A stretch of 64,000 bases of DNA from Theobroma cacao (GCF_000208745.1 NC_030851.1:8667313-8731312), one strand, 5' to 3'; shown: positions 14,307 to 28,077, counted from the first letter of the stretch. Numbers and translations are program-made. The notes: generated from the sequence alone by a model not told the origin.

Positions 14307-16739
14307 TCTAGTTCATCAGTTAAAATAGTTTTAGATGATGAATATAAGCTGATTACGCGGTACGCCTAATGTGAATGAGTTGAACTTTAATCAAGAGGAG
14401 GTGCAGGAAAGAGACTATATATGATCATCCTGTCTTTATCAGCTTACGACCGTAATTCATGAATTTTTCTTGCTCTGAAACTCTCACATAAGTCCAGCAA
14501 GAAAATCCAAAGAGATGTTGGTTAGTCCAAATCTGAAGGCACTACTCTAGATCACCCTTACTCCTTATCATTGACAAGACACTAAGAAGTAAGAATAGTG
14601 CAATCAGATATTGCCGGCAAGAAATACTAAGCAAAGTGTAATATTTTAAGTCCATTCAAGTAAAAGAAACAATCGTATATATTTTAAAGTACAAAAGAAG
14701 ACTTATGAATCAGCAACCTGAATTTCCTAACTGAAACCAACACATTTGGGCTACAAACAGGTTAAACAACTAACTGGCCGGCTTCCAATTTAATTGTAAT
14801 GAGTAAATTTTGACAGACTCCAAATGAAAATAAACAATCATCATGGTCAACATTCTAGAACCTATCTTTACAGGATTTGAGTTTGAATTTTGAATCTATC
14901 AACTCCTCATTAATTATGCTGTCTTACATGAACGATATTAATCTTGGCTTGATTTGAGTTTAAGTTTATTTTTTGTGCATAAAATCATGAATGAGATAGG
15001 ATAAGAAGTTTTCCTTCAGTCTTATTTTTAGGAGACTGATACTTGCTTAATATCCAAGTTCAAAATCAAACTTTGATCCCAACTACTGCCATATGATGTA
15101 AAAGGGCTGAAAGGCTCACTTTAAGGTATACACCAAGCGTTACAAGGAGAAGAAAATTGTTCCCAAAAGTTGCTCTGTTGTAACATGCCTTGTAAGAATT
15201 TTCTTTTGCGACCACATTGCGTTAGTTCTCATACTGTCACCAAATCTGCACGGCCTTTTTTACCAAAAAATGAAGCATAAAACCAAGCTGTTTGTGTTGT
15301 AGACATTAATTTGGGCCAAAAGCCCAGAAAGCCACAACCTTCATACTGAGAATAAACATTAAGTAGTAGCTACAGGTCCAGATTAAGAAGTTCAGAGAGG
15401 GCCTTAGCCTACACGATCAGCGGGCCAACGAAACTACTACTAAGTATTTTGCGCCTTAGGAAAAATTCAAGGATGTGTAAAATCATTATGACTAAAAAAA
15501 TCCAACACATCAAATCGAAAGGAGTTTGATATTTTTGATAAAATAAGTTCAATTATTTCGATTTTCGAAATTTTAATATGAAACTGACTATTTACGTACC
15601 TTTGTTGAATGATTTTTTTACATTTTAGGGTTGAACAGTCCAGTAGATAAGCGTGGGCTCCCATCGATTATCAACTGGTCGAATTGAATCCACGTATGCG
15701 TGGGGGATAATATAGAATAATCAAGCATAACACATATTCATGGGTTAAGAATGCGCGGCCGGTCTTAGAAAAAGCGACCTGAAAACTAGTGAAAACTCAT
15801 GCTTTGTCAAATCCCAAACTAAACTAATATTCGCGTTTAGAAAACTACAAAACAAGGTTCCAGATAAATGGAACTTGTGCTCTGGACCTCAACTTTTGCC
15901 TTGGGTTTACTATTACATATTCACATTTTACGCCTGTAATCCAAGATTCTGACCACCTTCTTAAGTGCCCGAGCACGAGAAATTACAGGCTCGTGCTCAT
16001 GGGATTTGTCTATCTCCAGTCTCAAACAGGTTTCTTTTGTAGGTAGGGTTTCTACAAACAGGTGCCTGGAGGAACTGCTAAAATTCTAGCTTTTGTACCA
16101 AAAGAAGTTGCAATTTCTACGTCTAACACTCCCAAACTACCAATAATGCCAAAAGTACAGACTGCAAAGTTCAAAAAGGGCATAAATTTTTGCAGATATC
16201 TTCCCTTTGTTTGCTTCTTGCTTTATTCTGTAATTTCTACTAGGGCAAATGGCATTGTTAATTTCAAGATGCGTACCAAAAAGGAATAAGTATAATACTA
16301 ATGAGAAGAAACAATTTAAAAAACGAACTTCCTTTGAGTAATTCACAAGTTCCTCAACATGCTACAGTATTGTCAACTCTGTGATGTTGTATGTTTGATT
16401 CTTCTCTTTAGACCACAGCTACATTTCTTCCTAGGAAACTTCCCATCTCTCTTTCCCTCAAAATCTGTAAAAGTGAAGACCATGCTTGAACTGTCAGCAG
16501 CTGATCGTGTCCAACGCACACAAAGGATCCCTTCAACTTTCCGAGCATGCCATTACAGATGGAAACTGAATCTAATTCAGGATCTAAGGGGCTCTGTCCA
16601 TATGACTTGCAGATCCTGTTATTGTATTAACATTTGGGAAAACTATCTTGATATGCAAGATTAATTAGTAATGCCTTGATGATCTCTATGTCTATGGTAT
16701 TGGTCGTATTAACCATAAGCATTACTTGAAGTTTAGAAT
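14307..16739. other. Intergenic region between receptor kinase and first DUF604 gene
   Basis: About 2.4 kb with no supported gene. Only short unrelated open frames occur on either strand. A small perfect inverted repeat, GAGCACGAG at 15971-15979 and CTCGTGCTC at 15990-15998, could form a 9-bp hairpin. The right-hand part near 16680-16739 is probably 3' UTR of the gene at 16740. Confidence 0.4.
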
Positions 16740-18406
16740 CTATGGATGCATGTAAATTAGTTCATCATAACTGCATTCCCTTATTGCAATGTCCAAAAGT
16801 TTGCCAGATGTAGAAGGTAACACGTCGCAACAATGCCTTCTCGGTGCCTGCATCTTAAGACAAGAAAAGATAGCATGAACCTCGATTGTAATTATAACTG
16901 CATTAAAAAGGGCATCAGGTAAGATTAAAACTAAGTGATACCTGGTTATAATTGAGGTCTAGCTTCTTCGTGGAGACTCTGATTTCTTCAAGTTTCCTTG
17001 GTGAACCCATGTCAATTGTGCAATTTTCATAAGATTGCCTGTAAACACTCTTAATTCCAGCCTTACTAGAAGATACACTGTCCAAAAAGAAAGTTGTGGG
17101 TCTATGGCAAGGATCTGGGTGAACTTCTCTCGTGTTAAAAGTGTAGACTCCTGCTAAACCAGTTCCCTTCTTCCACTGCCTGAATGTTTCTTGCACAGGG
17201 AGAACATCTGGTAAATACATGTGTTTGCCATATACTTGAACAGCATAACCCCATGACACTGAAATCGTCCATGAAAACCAACGATCATAGCAGACTGTTC
17301 GTTGCAAAATTCTCTGAGAATCAACATTTGCAGCCTGAAGTAAATGTTCCATAGCCTTAATACGAGTCATATTAGGGAAGATTGGGTCCATGTGATCTAT
17401 GTGATGGAAGGATACCAAGGGTGTCAATGGATGGGCAGCCAACAAACCAAGTGCATTACCCCGGACATCAAACTGGTTGAAATTCAACATAACCAAAAAA
17501 TTTTCAGAAACACAAAATTTACTTTCATACTAATTGTCAGTGCTAAATTTACCAGATGAACATAGCTTTGCAGACATCAACAGTCAAAACTCATAGTAAT
17601 TATTTACTTAAAATTTAACCAATTGATACCTGATGAAAGCCAGGCTCGCGTGTCAATCCAACACCAAGCTCTGTCAAGCAAGAGTAGACCCTGGAATCAC
17701 TTCCATACAGATGAGGATATCGATCTATACAGGAATCCAAAACTTTGGCCAGAACTTTAGCCAGAGGATAACTTATAGCAAAGCCTGCTCCACCAAATGC
17801 CATTCCAAAGCCGAACACCCTGTTCTGTTCATAAATCTCCGAGCCAGCCCCAACGTAGTACCAAAGTCGATGGTCATATTTGGAAAGTGTCTTTGCCAAA
17901 TTCTCTGGAAAGAACACGGTGTCATCATCCCCAAAAACGTACCATCGTACATTAGAATGATTAAGGGCAACGGTCTCTAAAATTACGCGTGCCACGCGAA
18001 TTGCAGATCGGAGACCACCTCTGTAAGTGTAACGAAAACTTGAAGTGTCCTCGGAGATGCATATTGGAGGCAGAGTACTGTTATCATCCCTTGAAGTTGC
18101 ATTAGGGGGCATGCTTTCAAGAAACACACATCCACGCATTTGACGAGGCTTCCACCATAGCTTAGCATACTCCTTTCGCTTTGGCCATGATTTCTGGTTT
18201 GAAGCAATCCCGAAAACAATATGTTCCATAGCAGTCGGTGCATGAACATCTTGGGGGGAAGAATATACACGTAGAGGCGGCTTCGCGTTGTGGACTAAGA
18301 ATACTGACGCAATAATAAAGGTGAGACAAACAGAAGATGAGATCAAAATGAAGTTTAGCAGATGAGAAGAAGATTGGGTTTTGGATAGCAACTTAAAAAG
18401 CTGCAT
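16740..18406 (-). CDS. DUF604 fringe-like glycosyltransferase (GT31), copy 1
   Basis: Three exons on the minus strand: 18406-17630, 17472-16942 and 16847-16740, with GT-AG introns in phase 0, giving 471 residues. A single transmembrane anchor at about residues 20-42 after a short N-terminus makes it a type II Golgi-type protein. The lumenal part carries the fringe-like core: the YRGGLRSAIRVAR block, the metal-binding acidic motif FGDDDTVFF, and FGGAGFAISYPLA. The last exon supplies the family's closing APRRHCCDVLP block. DUF604 proteins belong to the GT31 superfamily; their sugar donor and acceptor are not known to me. The paralogue at 20523 lies 2.1 kb upstream on the same strand. Confidence 0.9.
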
Positions 18407-18533
18407 TTTTCAATGTTGATGGAAGAAGAAGAAGAGATGACTTGAGGTACAGGAAGGATTCTGCTCTTTGGACCTTCAAAAAAGTTGTGTTACCTTGGCA
18501 TTTTAAGGCACATAGACATACATACATAGGTAT

Positions 18534-18543
18534 CTTTTATATA
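18534..18543 (-). promoter_or_regulatory. TATA box of DUF604 copy 1
   Basis: The minus strand reads TATATAAAAG, a near-consensus TATA element, about 130 bases upstream of the ATG at 18406. This predicts a 5' UTR of roughly 100 bases. Confidence 0.55.
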
Positions 18544-20522
18544 CCCGTCGTTTTGTAACGTAATCAACGGCGAATACATGGAACATACACATTTGGACGC
18601 TTCAATTTAGTTATTTGGGCATACGAGGAAGGAAGGAAGCAATAAAAACATGGGTTTGGCAGCCAAATTAAAAGACGTTCGATCCTCTCTGCGAATGAGA
18701 AATGCCCAGCTGGTGGTGGGCTCACCAGCGACCAGACCCTTCCCCAAGACTTGATCAGGTTGAAAATTGACCAATGCGGCGGAGACTAGTTTTTCTTAAC
18801 GACCAAAGGTTGGTTGGGACTTGGGACCCTTTCCATGGGTTAAGTCATGCACTGTTATTAAACTAATAATTCCAGTACCATCTTTACATGTTTAAGAAAA
18901 CAAATATTTTTTCCCTAGGAAAAATTAAAAAAGGAAAAATGACAACCACTTTAGCTGAAAGTCCAACGCTGTTTTCGTAAAAATCACTGATTGTTGAACT
19001 TTGAAGAAACTAACCATGTGCTAAGGGAGGCTCAAGCCACCTGGAACGGAAGGATCGGATCCAAATCCTCGCCCCGTCCACATGGTTGTTTTAGTTTAGT
19101 CGTAATAATAAATCTAATTAAAAAAATAACCCAAATAAAAAATAGTGATATATTTTAAAAGCATTGAGAAGTTAAAAAAAATGAATTACGTACACACGCT
19201 GTGCTTAATTAATTGAAGTGGTCCACCTCGAGATTAAATACAAGTTCATGTCGGTTTCTTTCTTTTTTTTTTCAGTTTTCATTTCTCGTACGTTACACAA
19301 GGAACCTTAACGAAATCGGCGTCGCAATCTATCTTAGAAGTCCTCAAAGCAGGTGGCAATCCATTTTTGATCCCCCTTACCAGCCTGCTTCTCGGCATTC
19401 AAAGACAAAATCAAGGGTGTGAAAATCGTTGTACTGAAACAAAAGAGGGTGCAAATTTCATTTTCACAAACGTTTCGGTTTAAAAATCGCGAATGAAATA
19501 TAAAAGAGAATGAACAAAGGGCGTGAAGGCAGAGTTCAGACTCCAAGGAAACGAGAGACTGCAAACATTAAGACAATACCTTGTACCAAAATCACGAGCT
19601 GGCCCCTGATCTGCAATAATGGCTTATCGTCAGTGTGCAAATCACAAAATATATCCAATTCAACCACTCATATATCACATCCCCAAGAAACTTTTCCCGC
19701 ACAATCAGACATCGCTTACTTGACATTAAGAATAAAATCAACATTATTCACTTCACCAAAATTTTATTTACTTCACAAGATGATAACATTCGGCTACATG
19801 CTAATCAGCATCGATTTTTTTTTTTTTGATGATGTGTTTAGATTATTGTTGTCATCTTTCTTCACATACCTCCAGAGGTAAGCAGTAGATTAATTAGGCC
19901 AATCAATTTAACAAAAAGCAGCCAATTCCTAAGTCACCATTCGCCAAATCTTAGAAGGTAAGATTGTTGGAGCAGTCTCCTTTTGATCCAGGTCATTCAC
20001 TATTTCTCGTGATGGTCACTGAATGCTAAAACCAAAGACCCATGGCCACCTTTAGTCATTAGCTTCCTCTCCTGAAGATAAGGCATAGCAATTATTAGAA
20101 AATGCATTAGAGTTAGTGAGAAAATACCAGTTCTACAAGGCTTGGAGATCTCAACCATACAGAAGACTTATAAGTCAGTTGGAATCTACAAGATTTCACC
20201 AGCTGAAACATTAGGCTTTCAGGTCAATACACAAAAGGAACTCACATATGATGATTATAGTTAAAATGGAAAAGGGCATTTTCCACATGTACCAACACCA
20301 ACAACTAAGCCCTTAGCTGCTATGTGGGAAACATTGCATGAAACTGAATTTGCAGATCAAGGAGGTTAGATTAAAGCCATTCATTTCAACAAAGACCATC
20401 TAAATTGACAAGAAATTACCTCACAGTTTACAATATAAATTGAGCAGAAGTTTGATTGAAGTTCTGCATGCTTTGTGCCTGCTTCAGTTTTTCACACAAC
20501 AGCAGTCATCTTGGTAGAAGTG
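18544..20522. other. Intergenic spacer of the DUF604 tandem pair
   Basis: Spacer of 2.0 kb between the promoter of copy 1 and the stop of copy 2. Several short open frames occur but none shows a recognisable domain or splice-supported extension. The part beside 20522 is likely 3' UTR of copy 2. Confidence 0.4.
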
Positions 20523-22996
20523 CTATGCATTCATGGATATCAGTTCATCAATTCCACACTTTCTAATGTTGATAACCATTGATTCATTATATGAAGGCAA
20601 AATCTCACAGCACTGGCGACGAGGAGCCATTATCTGGAACAGAGGGGGATAAATTTGTAAAATGGCAATAATTTCAAAGACAACAACAAAAAATGCAGAG
20701 GAACATTGAAAATGAAATAAAATGGCTAAAAGTTTAAACTTCCAAGGGTCAACCAATCAGTTTATTAATACCTGCTCCATATCAAGCTCCAGCTTCTGTG
20801 AGACCACTTTCACCTCCTTGAGGTTCTTTATTGCATCAGTTCTGACACAATTTCCATCAGAATACCTGGTATAAATGCTCCAGACAACATTTTTGTCTGA
20901 CCCAACACTTTCTAGGAAAAATCCTAAGGGTCTTTTACATGAATCTTTAGGAAATTCTCTTGTATTGAACATAAAGTGAGCCCCAACATTCGCACCTCTC
21001 TTCCATGGGGAAAAGGTTTTCTGCAGTGAAAGGAGATCCGGAAGGAGCTGATTGCCTTCATAAAGCTGAATAGCATAACCCCATGCAACTGAAACAGTCA
21101 ATGAATTGAAACGATCATAGCAGACAGTTTGCTGCAAAATCCTGGAAGAATCAACATTCACAGCTTTAAAGAAGTGTTCCAGAGCTTGAGCCTTGCTCAT
21201 ATTTGGGAAGACTGGCTCCATAGCATCCAAGTGATGAAGAGATACCAGAGGTGATAATGGATGAGCAGTAAGCATTCCAAAAAGATTACCCCGCATGTCA
21301 ACCTGGAGAAAGTACATAAATAAATACACCAAAATTTTCTTTTAAACTCAATCACCAACCTTCAAAGCATCTAAGCTAAAATCAACCATGCAGTACCCTC
21401 TTCCAGAAAACCATGGACAGAACTGAAACAGCCAAGTACAAACCAGTCAAATCTCAAAACCAACACAACAGCATTTAAGCCTCTTGAAAAATATCTAGTT
21501 CAGATTTTCTTTCCACTCTCTTGTACATGCTCAAGTAAGATAATAAATCATCCAACAGGCCCACAATGACATATCATCATGTTCGAAAAGAAAAGGCATC
21601 CATAGCAGCTGAAGCAATAAGAAACGCCTCTGAGCAGAACTCGCCAACAGCAAGACTCAAATCTGTTTGGCTAGTGGGGATTTAGGAATTAAAATCCAAG
21701 AGTTTGTAGGTTTGAGGCATGATTCAATCACTATGGATAAGGATTTCCTGCTCTCTTAAAAATATTTATTGCCAGGTTCATAGCAAAGCCACCTCTAGGA
21801 TATAACAAAACCACTAGAAACCACCATCAATTGATACTGAATATTTCCTGGAAAACTTCAATATGAAATATTGCAATGCACAACAAGAAATTATTAACGT
21901 ATATTTGTTGTGTGATAGAAGTTTTTATTAAATAAATTTCACAAGGTACAAAAAACACCCTTTTTCAAGCAAACAGTTAACTACCTTATCCAACAATTCT
22001 ATTGGGAGCGTCTGTTCAAATAAATAATTAACCTTGAGCACATAAACTTAATATACTTTCGATTTTTACACCAATTCATATTACAATCTAACTACAAAAC
22101 TGCAATTAATATCACCCAAAACAATAACAGAAATGCTAAGATCAACATCTTAATATAAGCTGTTTAAAGATTTTAATAATTACCTGATGGAAACCACGTT
22201 CATGAGTCAAACCTACGCCAAGCTCAGCCAAACAAGACCAAACCCTAGCATCGCTTCCGTACAAGTGAGCGTACCTCATCAAGCAAGAGTCCAAAACCCT
22301 AGCCAAAACCTTTCCCAAGGAGTAACTGATAGCGAACCCTCCCCCGCCAAACGCCATGTCAAAAGAGTATTTCAAATTTTGCTCGTAACTCTCAGAATTG
22401 CTCCCAACGTAAAACCACTTCTCGTGATCGTATTTGGAAAGCACTTTTACCAAATTGTCCACGATAAAAACAGTGTCGTCGTCCCCGAACACGAACCACC
22501 TGATTCCCGTTTCGTTGCGTTCAACCGCCTCTTTGACTACACGCGCCACGCGTATAGCCGAACGGAGACCACCCTTAAAGGTGTAAGGGAATGATTTGGT
22601 GTCGCCGGACACCATGACGGGAGGGAGAGTGGGGTCCACCAAAGAGGAGACAGGTTGGTCGAGGAAGGCGACGGCACGGGTAGCGCGTGGAGTGTACCAG
22701 AGGCGAATGTAGGAGCTTCGGTGGGGGAAGGAGTTTGAGGAGCAAGCAATGGAAAAGAAGAGGTGATGGCGGCACGTGGGTGAAGGGAACGGGGCCGTTG
22801 TGGCGAGAGGGAGAGGGGCTTGGGGGTGGCGGAAGACGAGAAAAATGGAAATAAAAAGGGAAAATATTAAAAGAAGATCTTTGATGCGTGATGGAGTTAG
22901 ATTGAGAATTTTGAGCATTTTCTTAAAGTAAAAAAGGAAACGACTGGGAGTAGAGGGAGAATTGAATACGGGTTTCCTTTTACGCTTGAAGTACAT
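20523..22996 (-). CDS. DUF604 fringe-like glycosyltransferase (GT31), copy 2
   Basis: Three exons on the minus strand: 22996-22184, 21302-20772 and 20633-20523, giving 484 residues. Intron positions and phases match copy 1 and the middle exon is exactly 531 bases in both. The anchor is at about residues 40-57; a second in-frame Met at residue 27 is an alternative start. The core motifs FKGGLRSAIRVAR, FGDDDTVFI and FGGGGFAISYSLG are intact, and the closing exon has APRRQCCEILP. The first lumenal segment is Pro/Ser-rich and unlike copy 1. The two proteins look only moderately similar outside the core, so the duplication is old. Substrate is unknown. Confidence 0.9.
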
Positions 22997-23059
22997 AAAG
23001 GTAAGTAAACTGATTACCGAGAGATGGAACTGGGAAGAGCGAGTTGCATTGAAGCACTT

Positions 23060-23067
23060 TATTTATA
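23060..23067 (-). promoter_or_regulatory. TATA box of DUF604 copy 2
   Basis: TATAAATA on the minus strand, 64 bases upstream of the ATG at 22996, a canonical plant TATA element. Confidence 0.6.
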
Positions 23068-24950
23068 GTAGAACATTAAAAGACAGGGCGATCTGCTTTA
23101 AGCTGAGTTGCCCTTTTTTTAGCTCACGACGATCCAACTGTTTTTCTTTTTCTTTTTTCTATTGGTTTTTGTCAGTTTTGTTGTCGGTTAATAGGGCTGC
23201 CTACTCATACTGGGCTTTTTTGGGCCTAGGGGTTGATTAGAAGCCTACAATTTTTTGGGCTTTTGAGCTTTTCTTGGTAAAAAGTTGTGCCAATAGTACT
23301 GTTATTGGTACAAGCCCAGATCACTTTTAACGCTACAAGTGAGATCTACGCCCAGCTCAGCTCAATAGTTCAATTCGTCGGGTCGAAGTAGATACAGTGC
23401 CAAGACCCCCGAGCTCTGCTCGATTAAAGAACTCAACGTTCGAGCTCGACTCTAGCTCAGTCAATCTTTTTTGGCTTGATTGCAACTCGAAAAATAATCC
23501 TTGTACTCAAATTTGACTGGATTAAATTAAATTATCATTAGTTTATATAAGAGATTTGAAACTTAATTTGATTAAACTCAATTATCATTAATTTATAAAA
23601 AAAAACTCAAAATTCAACTTGAATTCGAATTTAAATTAAATTATAAAATATTTAAATAAATATGATATTTTTATTTATATGTGTACCCAATTTTTTAAAA
23701 TATTAACAAATTTAAAAATTCAAATAAAACTATGAAATATGTATAATGAATTCAAAAACTTGATACTACTCACGAACCACTTGTGTCACGATCCGTAGAT
23801 CCGTGATTAGTTCAATACGTATGGATTGTCAAGCCAGTCCACATGTAAGGGTCCATCAGTTGTCACCTTAGCAGCCAAGTAAAGTATTATTGGGCAATTA
23901 GAATACTTTTCAAAAGTAAAATCTTCCTGGTTGATTACTTGCTCATCAATGAGGATAGTTTTAAGACTTACTTTTTTTGTAGTTAAAAAAAGTTTGGATT
24001 AGATGCTTTCATATTTATTTTTACTTGCGCATCCAAAAAAATTTGGATTAAATATTTTCATATTTATTTTTACTTGCACATCAAGTTTAGGTTATGTAAA
24101 TTATTATAAATAACAACCTTAAGAGTTATTGTAAAGCAATCAAATCAAGTTTGTTGAATAAAGTAATTTACTTTGTGCTTAAATTTTAAATACTTTATTT
24201 TATTCTTATTAGAGTAATAATATTTATTTATTTTCTCTAATCTTTTTCTTAATATTCATTTACTTTACGTTCTCGCACCGATCATCAAGAAACCTCATTT
24301 AAGCTTACTTAATTTTATGAACATAAGACTATAACGCCACACGTAACTTGACTAAAGTTCCAAATCTATGACACTTAGATCCAATATTATTAAATTTGGA
24401 CTTAGTACGTTAATCAAATAATTTGAACTTGACTAAGACAGTGAACAAATCAAAATAAAAAATTCATTGAATCGAACCCATGTTGACTCGAATATTCATC
24501 AAATCAAACCCCCGAATACTTTGCATGTAATGTACATATAATTACTATTATAAAGTAAAAATAAATAAATCGGAGGTGAAAACAGCTCCGAAATATTTTT
24601 TAATTTTATATTTTAATTCGACAGTCCCTTTACTTTTAATATACAAAACCTACAAAAACTTAATAAATAAAAAGCTACATAATTAAGAAGTATTAGTAAT
24701 AAAATGAATATTATAATTATAAACAAGAATATAAGATAATAAAATTAATTTTAACACAACTTTATTGAATTGCAGATCATTTCTAGCAAAAATAACAAGT
24801 ATATTGCTTTGCTTTTGTTAAAAGTTGGCCCGACATTTAAATTTTAAAAATATGGATTTTAGTCCATAAGTTTTGAATTGGAAGCTCAGAGTTTTTTTTA
24901 CACAGATTGCAAGCTTGGTAATTTGCTCAATCAAAATTCTAGTAGTGGAT
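23068..24950. other. Intergenic region with a degraded AT-rich dispersed repeat
   Basis: AT-rich sequence with no gene. From about 23390 there is a stretch rich in CGAGCTCG- and CTCGA-type words, and at 24430-24510 similar words in the opposite sense. This suggests a degenerate non-autonomous element of the common plant family built on such words. A 49-base tandem duplication lies at 23993-24090. The segment next to 24950 is 3' UTR of the TraB gene. Confidence 0.4.
23993..24090. repeat. 49-base tandem duplication
   Basis: Two adjacent copies starting TTTGGATTA at 23993 and 24042, each containing TTCATATTTATTTTTACTTG, with a few substitutions. Confidence 0.8.
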
Positions 24951-27900
24951 TCATTTCTTGCATGCAAAATAGATGCCCGAAATGATAGCCACCCCAGCAG
25001 CGGCAATGCCCAGGGATGCCAGAATTTTGCCAGTTGAAACTGTGGGTTTCTGTGAAGGAATTGCCATGAGATCATTCATCGAAACAGGCTGCTTCCAATG
25101 CTTCCTAATTCCTTGCAAGTGCCCCTTACCAACGACTGCCACAACTGAACTATGCTCACTCGCAATTCTATGCAATGTGGATGACATGTACCTGAATGGG
25201 CATGCAGGTTGAAGACAATATTAATCCCACAAGCATAACAATTATTGTTTGTGCAACAAATATCAAACAAGGCTAAGCAAAAACTACATCCACAGACTTG
25301 AATCATCTTGTACCATTTAGAATGTCCCTGACTGAGTTTGTTGTGTCGAGTCAAGGCACAGTGGCTCAGTTTGTCAAATTATCAAAAACAAATTAAATCA
25401 TAATAAATACATAAAATAAAGAATATAAATGTCATTTGATATTTCTATTAATGAGGATTTAGTAATTTTTAATTTAATTTTTCTAAATTTTCACCCATGC
25501 AATTTAAGATATCTGCCCATTCCTATAATTAGGTAACTTCTTTTTTCTTCCATCTATTTTTTCTTACCTTTTGTTTCTTTTCACCTATTTTTCCTCTTCC
25601 ACCTACATAATCTTTGCTTCTTTTCACCTATTTTTCCTCTTCCACCCACATAGTGGTATGCCAAAAACTAGTAAATAGTTATAAAATTTGAAGAGAAAAA
25701 TGAAAACCACACATTTTAGTTTTGCAGTCAAGAGAAGTCCAAAACACTAATACTAATAATCTGATACGCATTTAAAGGAGCAAAAGTATACTAACTGGTC
25801 TCGTTCATGTACAAGAGTTTCCATTAGAGTTGGGAATTCCTTGCTCATTTCTTGAATCACAAGAGTCAGCATGTCAACATCATCCATGTCCTTCAGCTGA
25901 ATATACAAAACATTTTAGCATCACAAAAATGGATTTTTTTTCTTCAAAACTGTAAGTGCTTTAAAATATGAAAATGTAAATAAAGCATATTGACTGATAA
26001 TGAAATAAGAGAATAAGAAAGAAAGTTCACCATTTTATTAAGTTCTTCAGGGCTTGGCAAGAAGACTGCTTGAAAAAGTAAGGAATACAATAATTTTGTC
26101 TTATGCCAAAGTGGCATTTTCCCCCAAGTTCTCCGCAATGTAATCTGTTTCATCCAATCAAATCTTTGAAAATACTTGCAGGTCAAGATTAAAGATAAAT
26201 GAACATAAAATGCCACCATAGTACAAACTGTTGAGAGAACAGTTGTACTGCCATGTATAGCTTCAGCAGTACGACAAGGATTATACACATTATTAAGCAA
26301 CCGACAGTAGTTATTTAAGGGTTTTATAAAAATAATTAGGATGAGAAACGCTGGCTCAACAGTTTCCCCTGTACATTAAGTAAATTGTACCACAAAAGTT
26401 TGAGTTTTAAACAACTGTAGAGAATAATATTTATTTTTTAGGAAGTAATAACACCGAGCAACCAATCACATATCTTACCTGTACAGGACGATCACCAAGA
26501 ATCACCTTGCCACCATACTTCATTGCTTCTTCAAATGCCACACGAAATTCAGACCCAGGGAAAACCTCAAGCTTACTAGCAACCTATTGAAAAATGATTG
26601 AGGACACATAAATTTGCTTACTTGATGAGCAAAAACAAACAATTCCCATGGTGAACTCTGGATAAAAGATTCAATAAGTAACATACCTTGGCAAGAAACC
26701 AACTATAAAGGATACCAAACATGTTATGCTTTTTCTTCCACATATCTATCATTTCTCCCATGGTTGGCACCTGGTAGATCTTAAGTTAGTATGTTTGAAG
26801 ATAAAAATTTCGCAGCTGAATATTAAAGCCTATAAAGGATGCAACACCAGCCAAACAGTTATGCCATCAAAACAAAAGCCTGGTTGTCATAACTGTGATA
26901 TGGGAAGATAATTGGAGAATACACAAGAAGATTAAAAAAATGCAGCAAGATGGAAAACAAGGTAGAAAAGCTTATTTCTTCAGTTTTCAATACCCTGAAG
27001 CGTCATGTGAATCCTTTCCTCAACGCAACGAAATTATTAAAAAAAAAAAAGGAACAACATCTGAGTACAAACCTTTAAATTCTGGGGGGTAAGCACAGCA
27101 ACTCGACTTGAGCATAACTCCAAGAAAACAACCTGTAGAACAACAATTGGAAAATTCGTATGTGCTTCAAAATTCAAGTGAATTACTGAGGTGAAAATGC
27201 AGGTCCTAAAACAGTATGAAAGCAGGCAGCTAACCTGCTAAATGATCCATCCATGATACAAATGTTAGTTAGTTTCAGAAGAGAAGCACCTGAGGTTTCA
27301 AAAAACTGATTACAGCTTCAACTTCTCTGCATGATTCCTGTAAAGCCGCAATAACTACATATTAATCTCCCTCTTCAAGACTAAATGCCCATCTAAGAAA
27401 TTACTAACAATTCTCAGTTCCTTTAGAGATTTTCATTTTTAAAATCCTAAATTTTAAATTCGATCAGTTTCCAACATTTTCTCGTTAACCAAACAGAAAC
27501 CAGAACCGGCACGTGCCTGAGAGACATGCGCAGTCCCAACCAAGTACACATCGCAATTGCCGCCCTCGGCGGAGGACTCGCATGTGAGAACCATCACGCT
27601 CCTCGAAAGCTCCTCGGGGAGCTCCACCTTCCTTCTATCCGAAGAATCAGATCTTTTGCTCCTCGAAACGGCGTCGCTGTTAGTGCTATCGTAATCCTCG
27701 TTTTGCATCTCTTCTTCTTCTTCCTCTTCTTCTTCAACTTTCACGATGCTCTCGCTTAATGCGTCCGTGACATTAGGGTTAGGGTTTTCGATGTGGACGA
27801 AGTCCTCGCCGGACGTGGGATCTGATTCAGTCGGTTTCGGCTCCATTGCCGGCGGTTTCGGTTTGTAATTGGGACGGTTAGCGGTGGTGGCAGAGGTGGT

Positions 27901-28053
27901 AAATTCTAGGGGTTTGAGGAGCGTGAATTGTTTGAAATGGTGAAGAGGCAAGATTGTTTGTGAAAAAGGAGGAGCGAAAGTGGCTTTGAGTACGATAGAG
28001 CGGACTACCTGGGGCGAGTAGACTGGGGCGAGTGGGCGAGTCAAGCGCCTCAT
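24951..28053 (-). CDS. TraB/PrgY-domain tail-anchored protein
   Basis: Eight exons on the minus strand: 28053-27517, 27337-27290, 27132-27073, 26770-26687, 26583-26479, 26144-26031, 25896-25796 and 25191-24951, giving 429 residues. The first intron starts GC (CAG|GCACGT) and ends AG; no GT donor keeps the frame. The N-terminal 69 residues are Arg/Ser/Thr-rich and could target an organelle; Met70 would give a shorter form. An acidic run of glutamates follows. The TraB domain begins with VGTAHVS and includes FLELCSSR and VGKGHLQG. The C-terminus is a membrane anchor (ILASLGIAAAGVAIISGIYF) ending CKK. Arabidopsis TraB proteins are reported at endoplasmic reticulum-mitochondria contacts; that role here is inference. 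The upstream region is duplicated at 30393-30800. Confidence 0.9.
25575..25652. repeat. 43-base tandem duplication in a TraB intron
   Basis: The block TTCTTTTCACCTATTTTTCC starts at 25575 and again at 25618. Both copies continue through CTCTTCCACC. It lies within the last intron. Confidence 0.8.
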
Positions 28054-28077
28054 ATAAGCAGTTCCGGTTATGGGATT

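Noticed and set aside
15971..15998. A 9-bp hairpin as a possible terminator or small RNA
   Set aside because: It is isolated, short and in a plant intergenic region, with no precursor-like arm length for a microRNA.
22187..22775. Open frames overlapping exon 1 of DUF604 copy 2 on both strands
   Set aside because: The GC-rich exon opens other frames; only the 22996-22184 frame carries GT31 motifs and splices onward.
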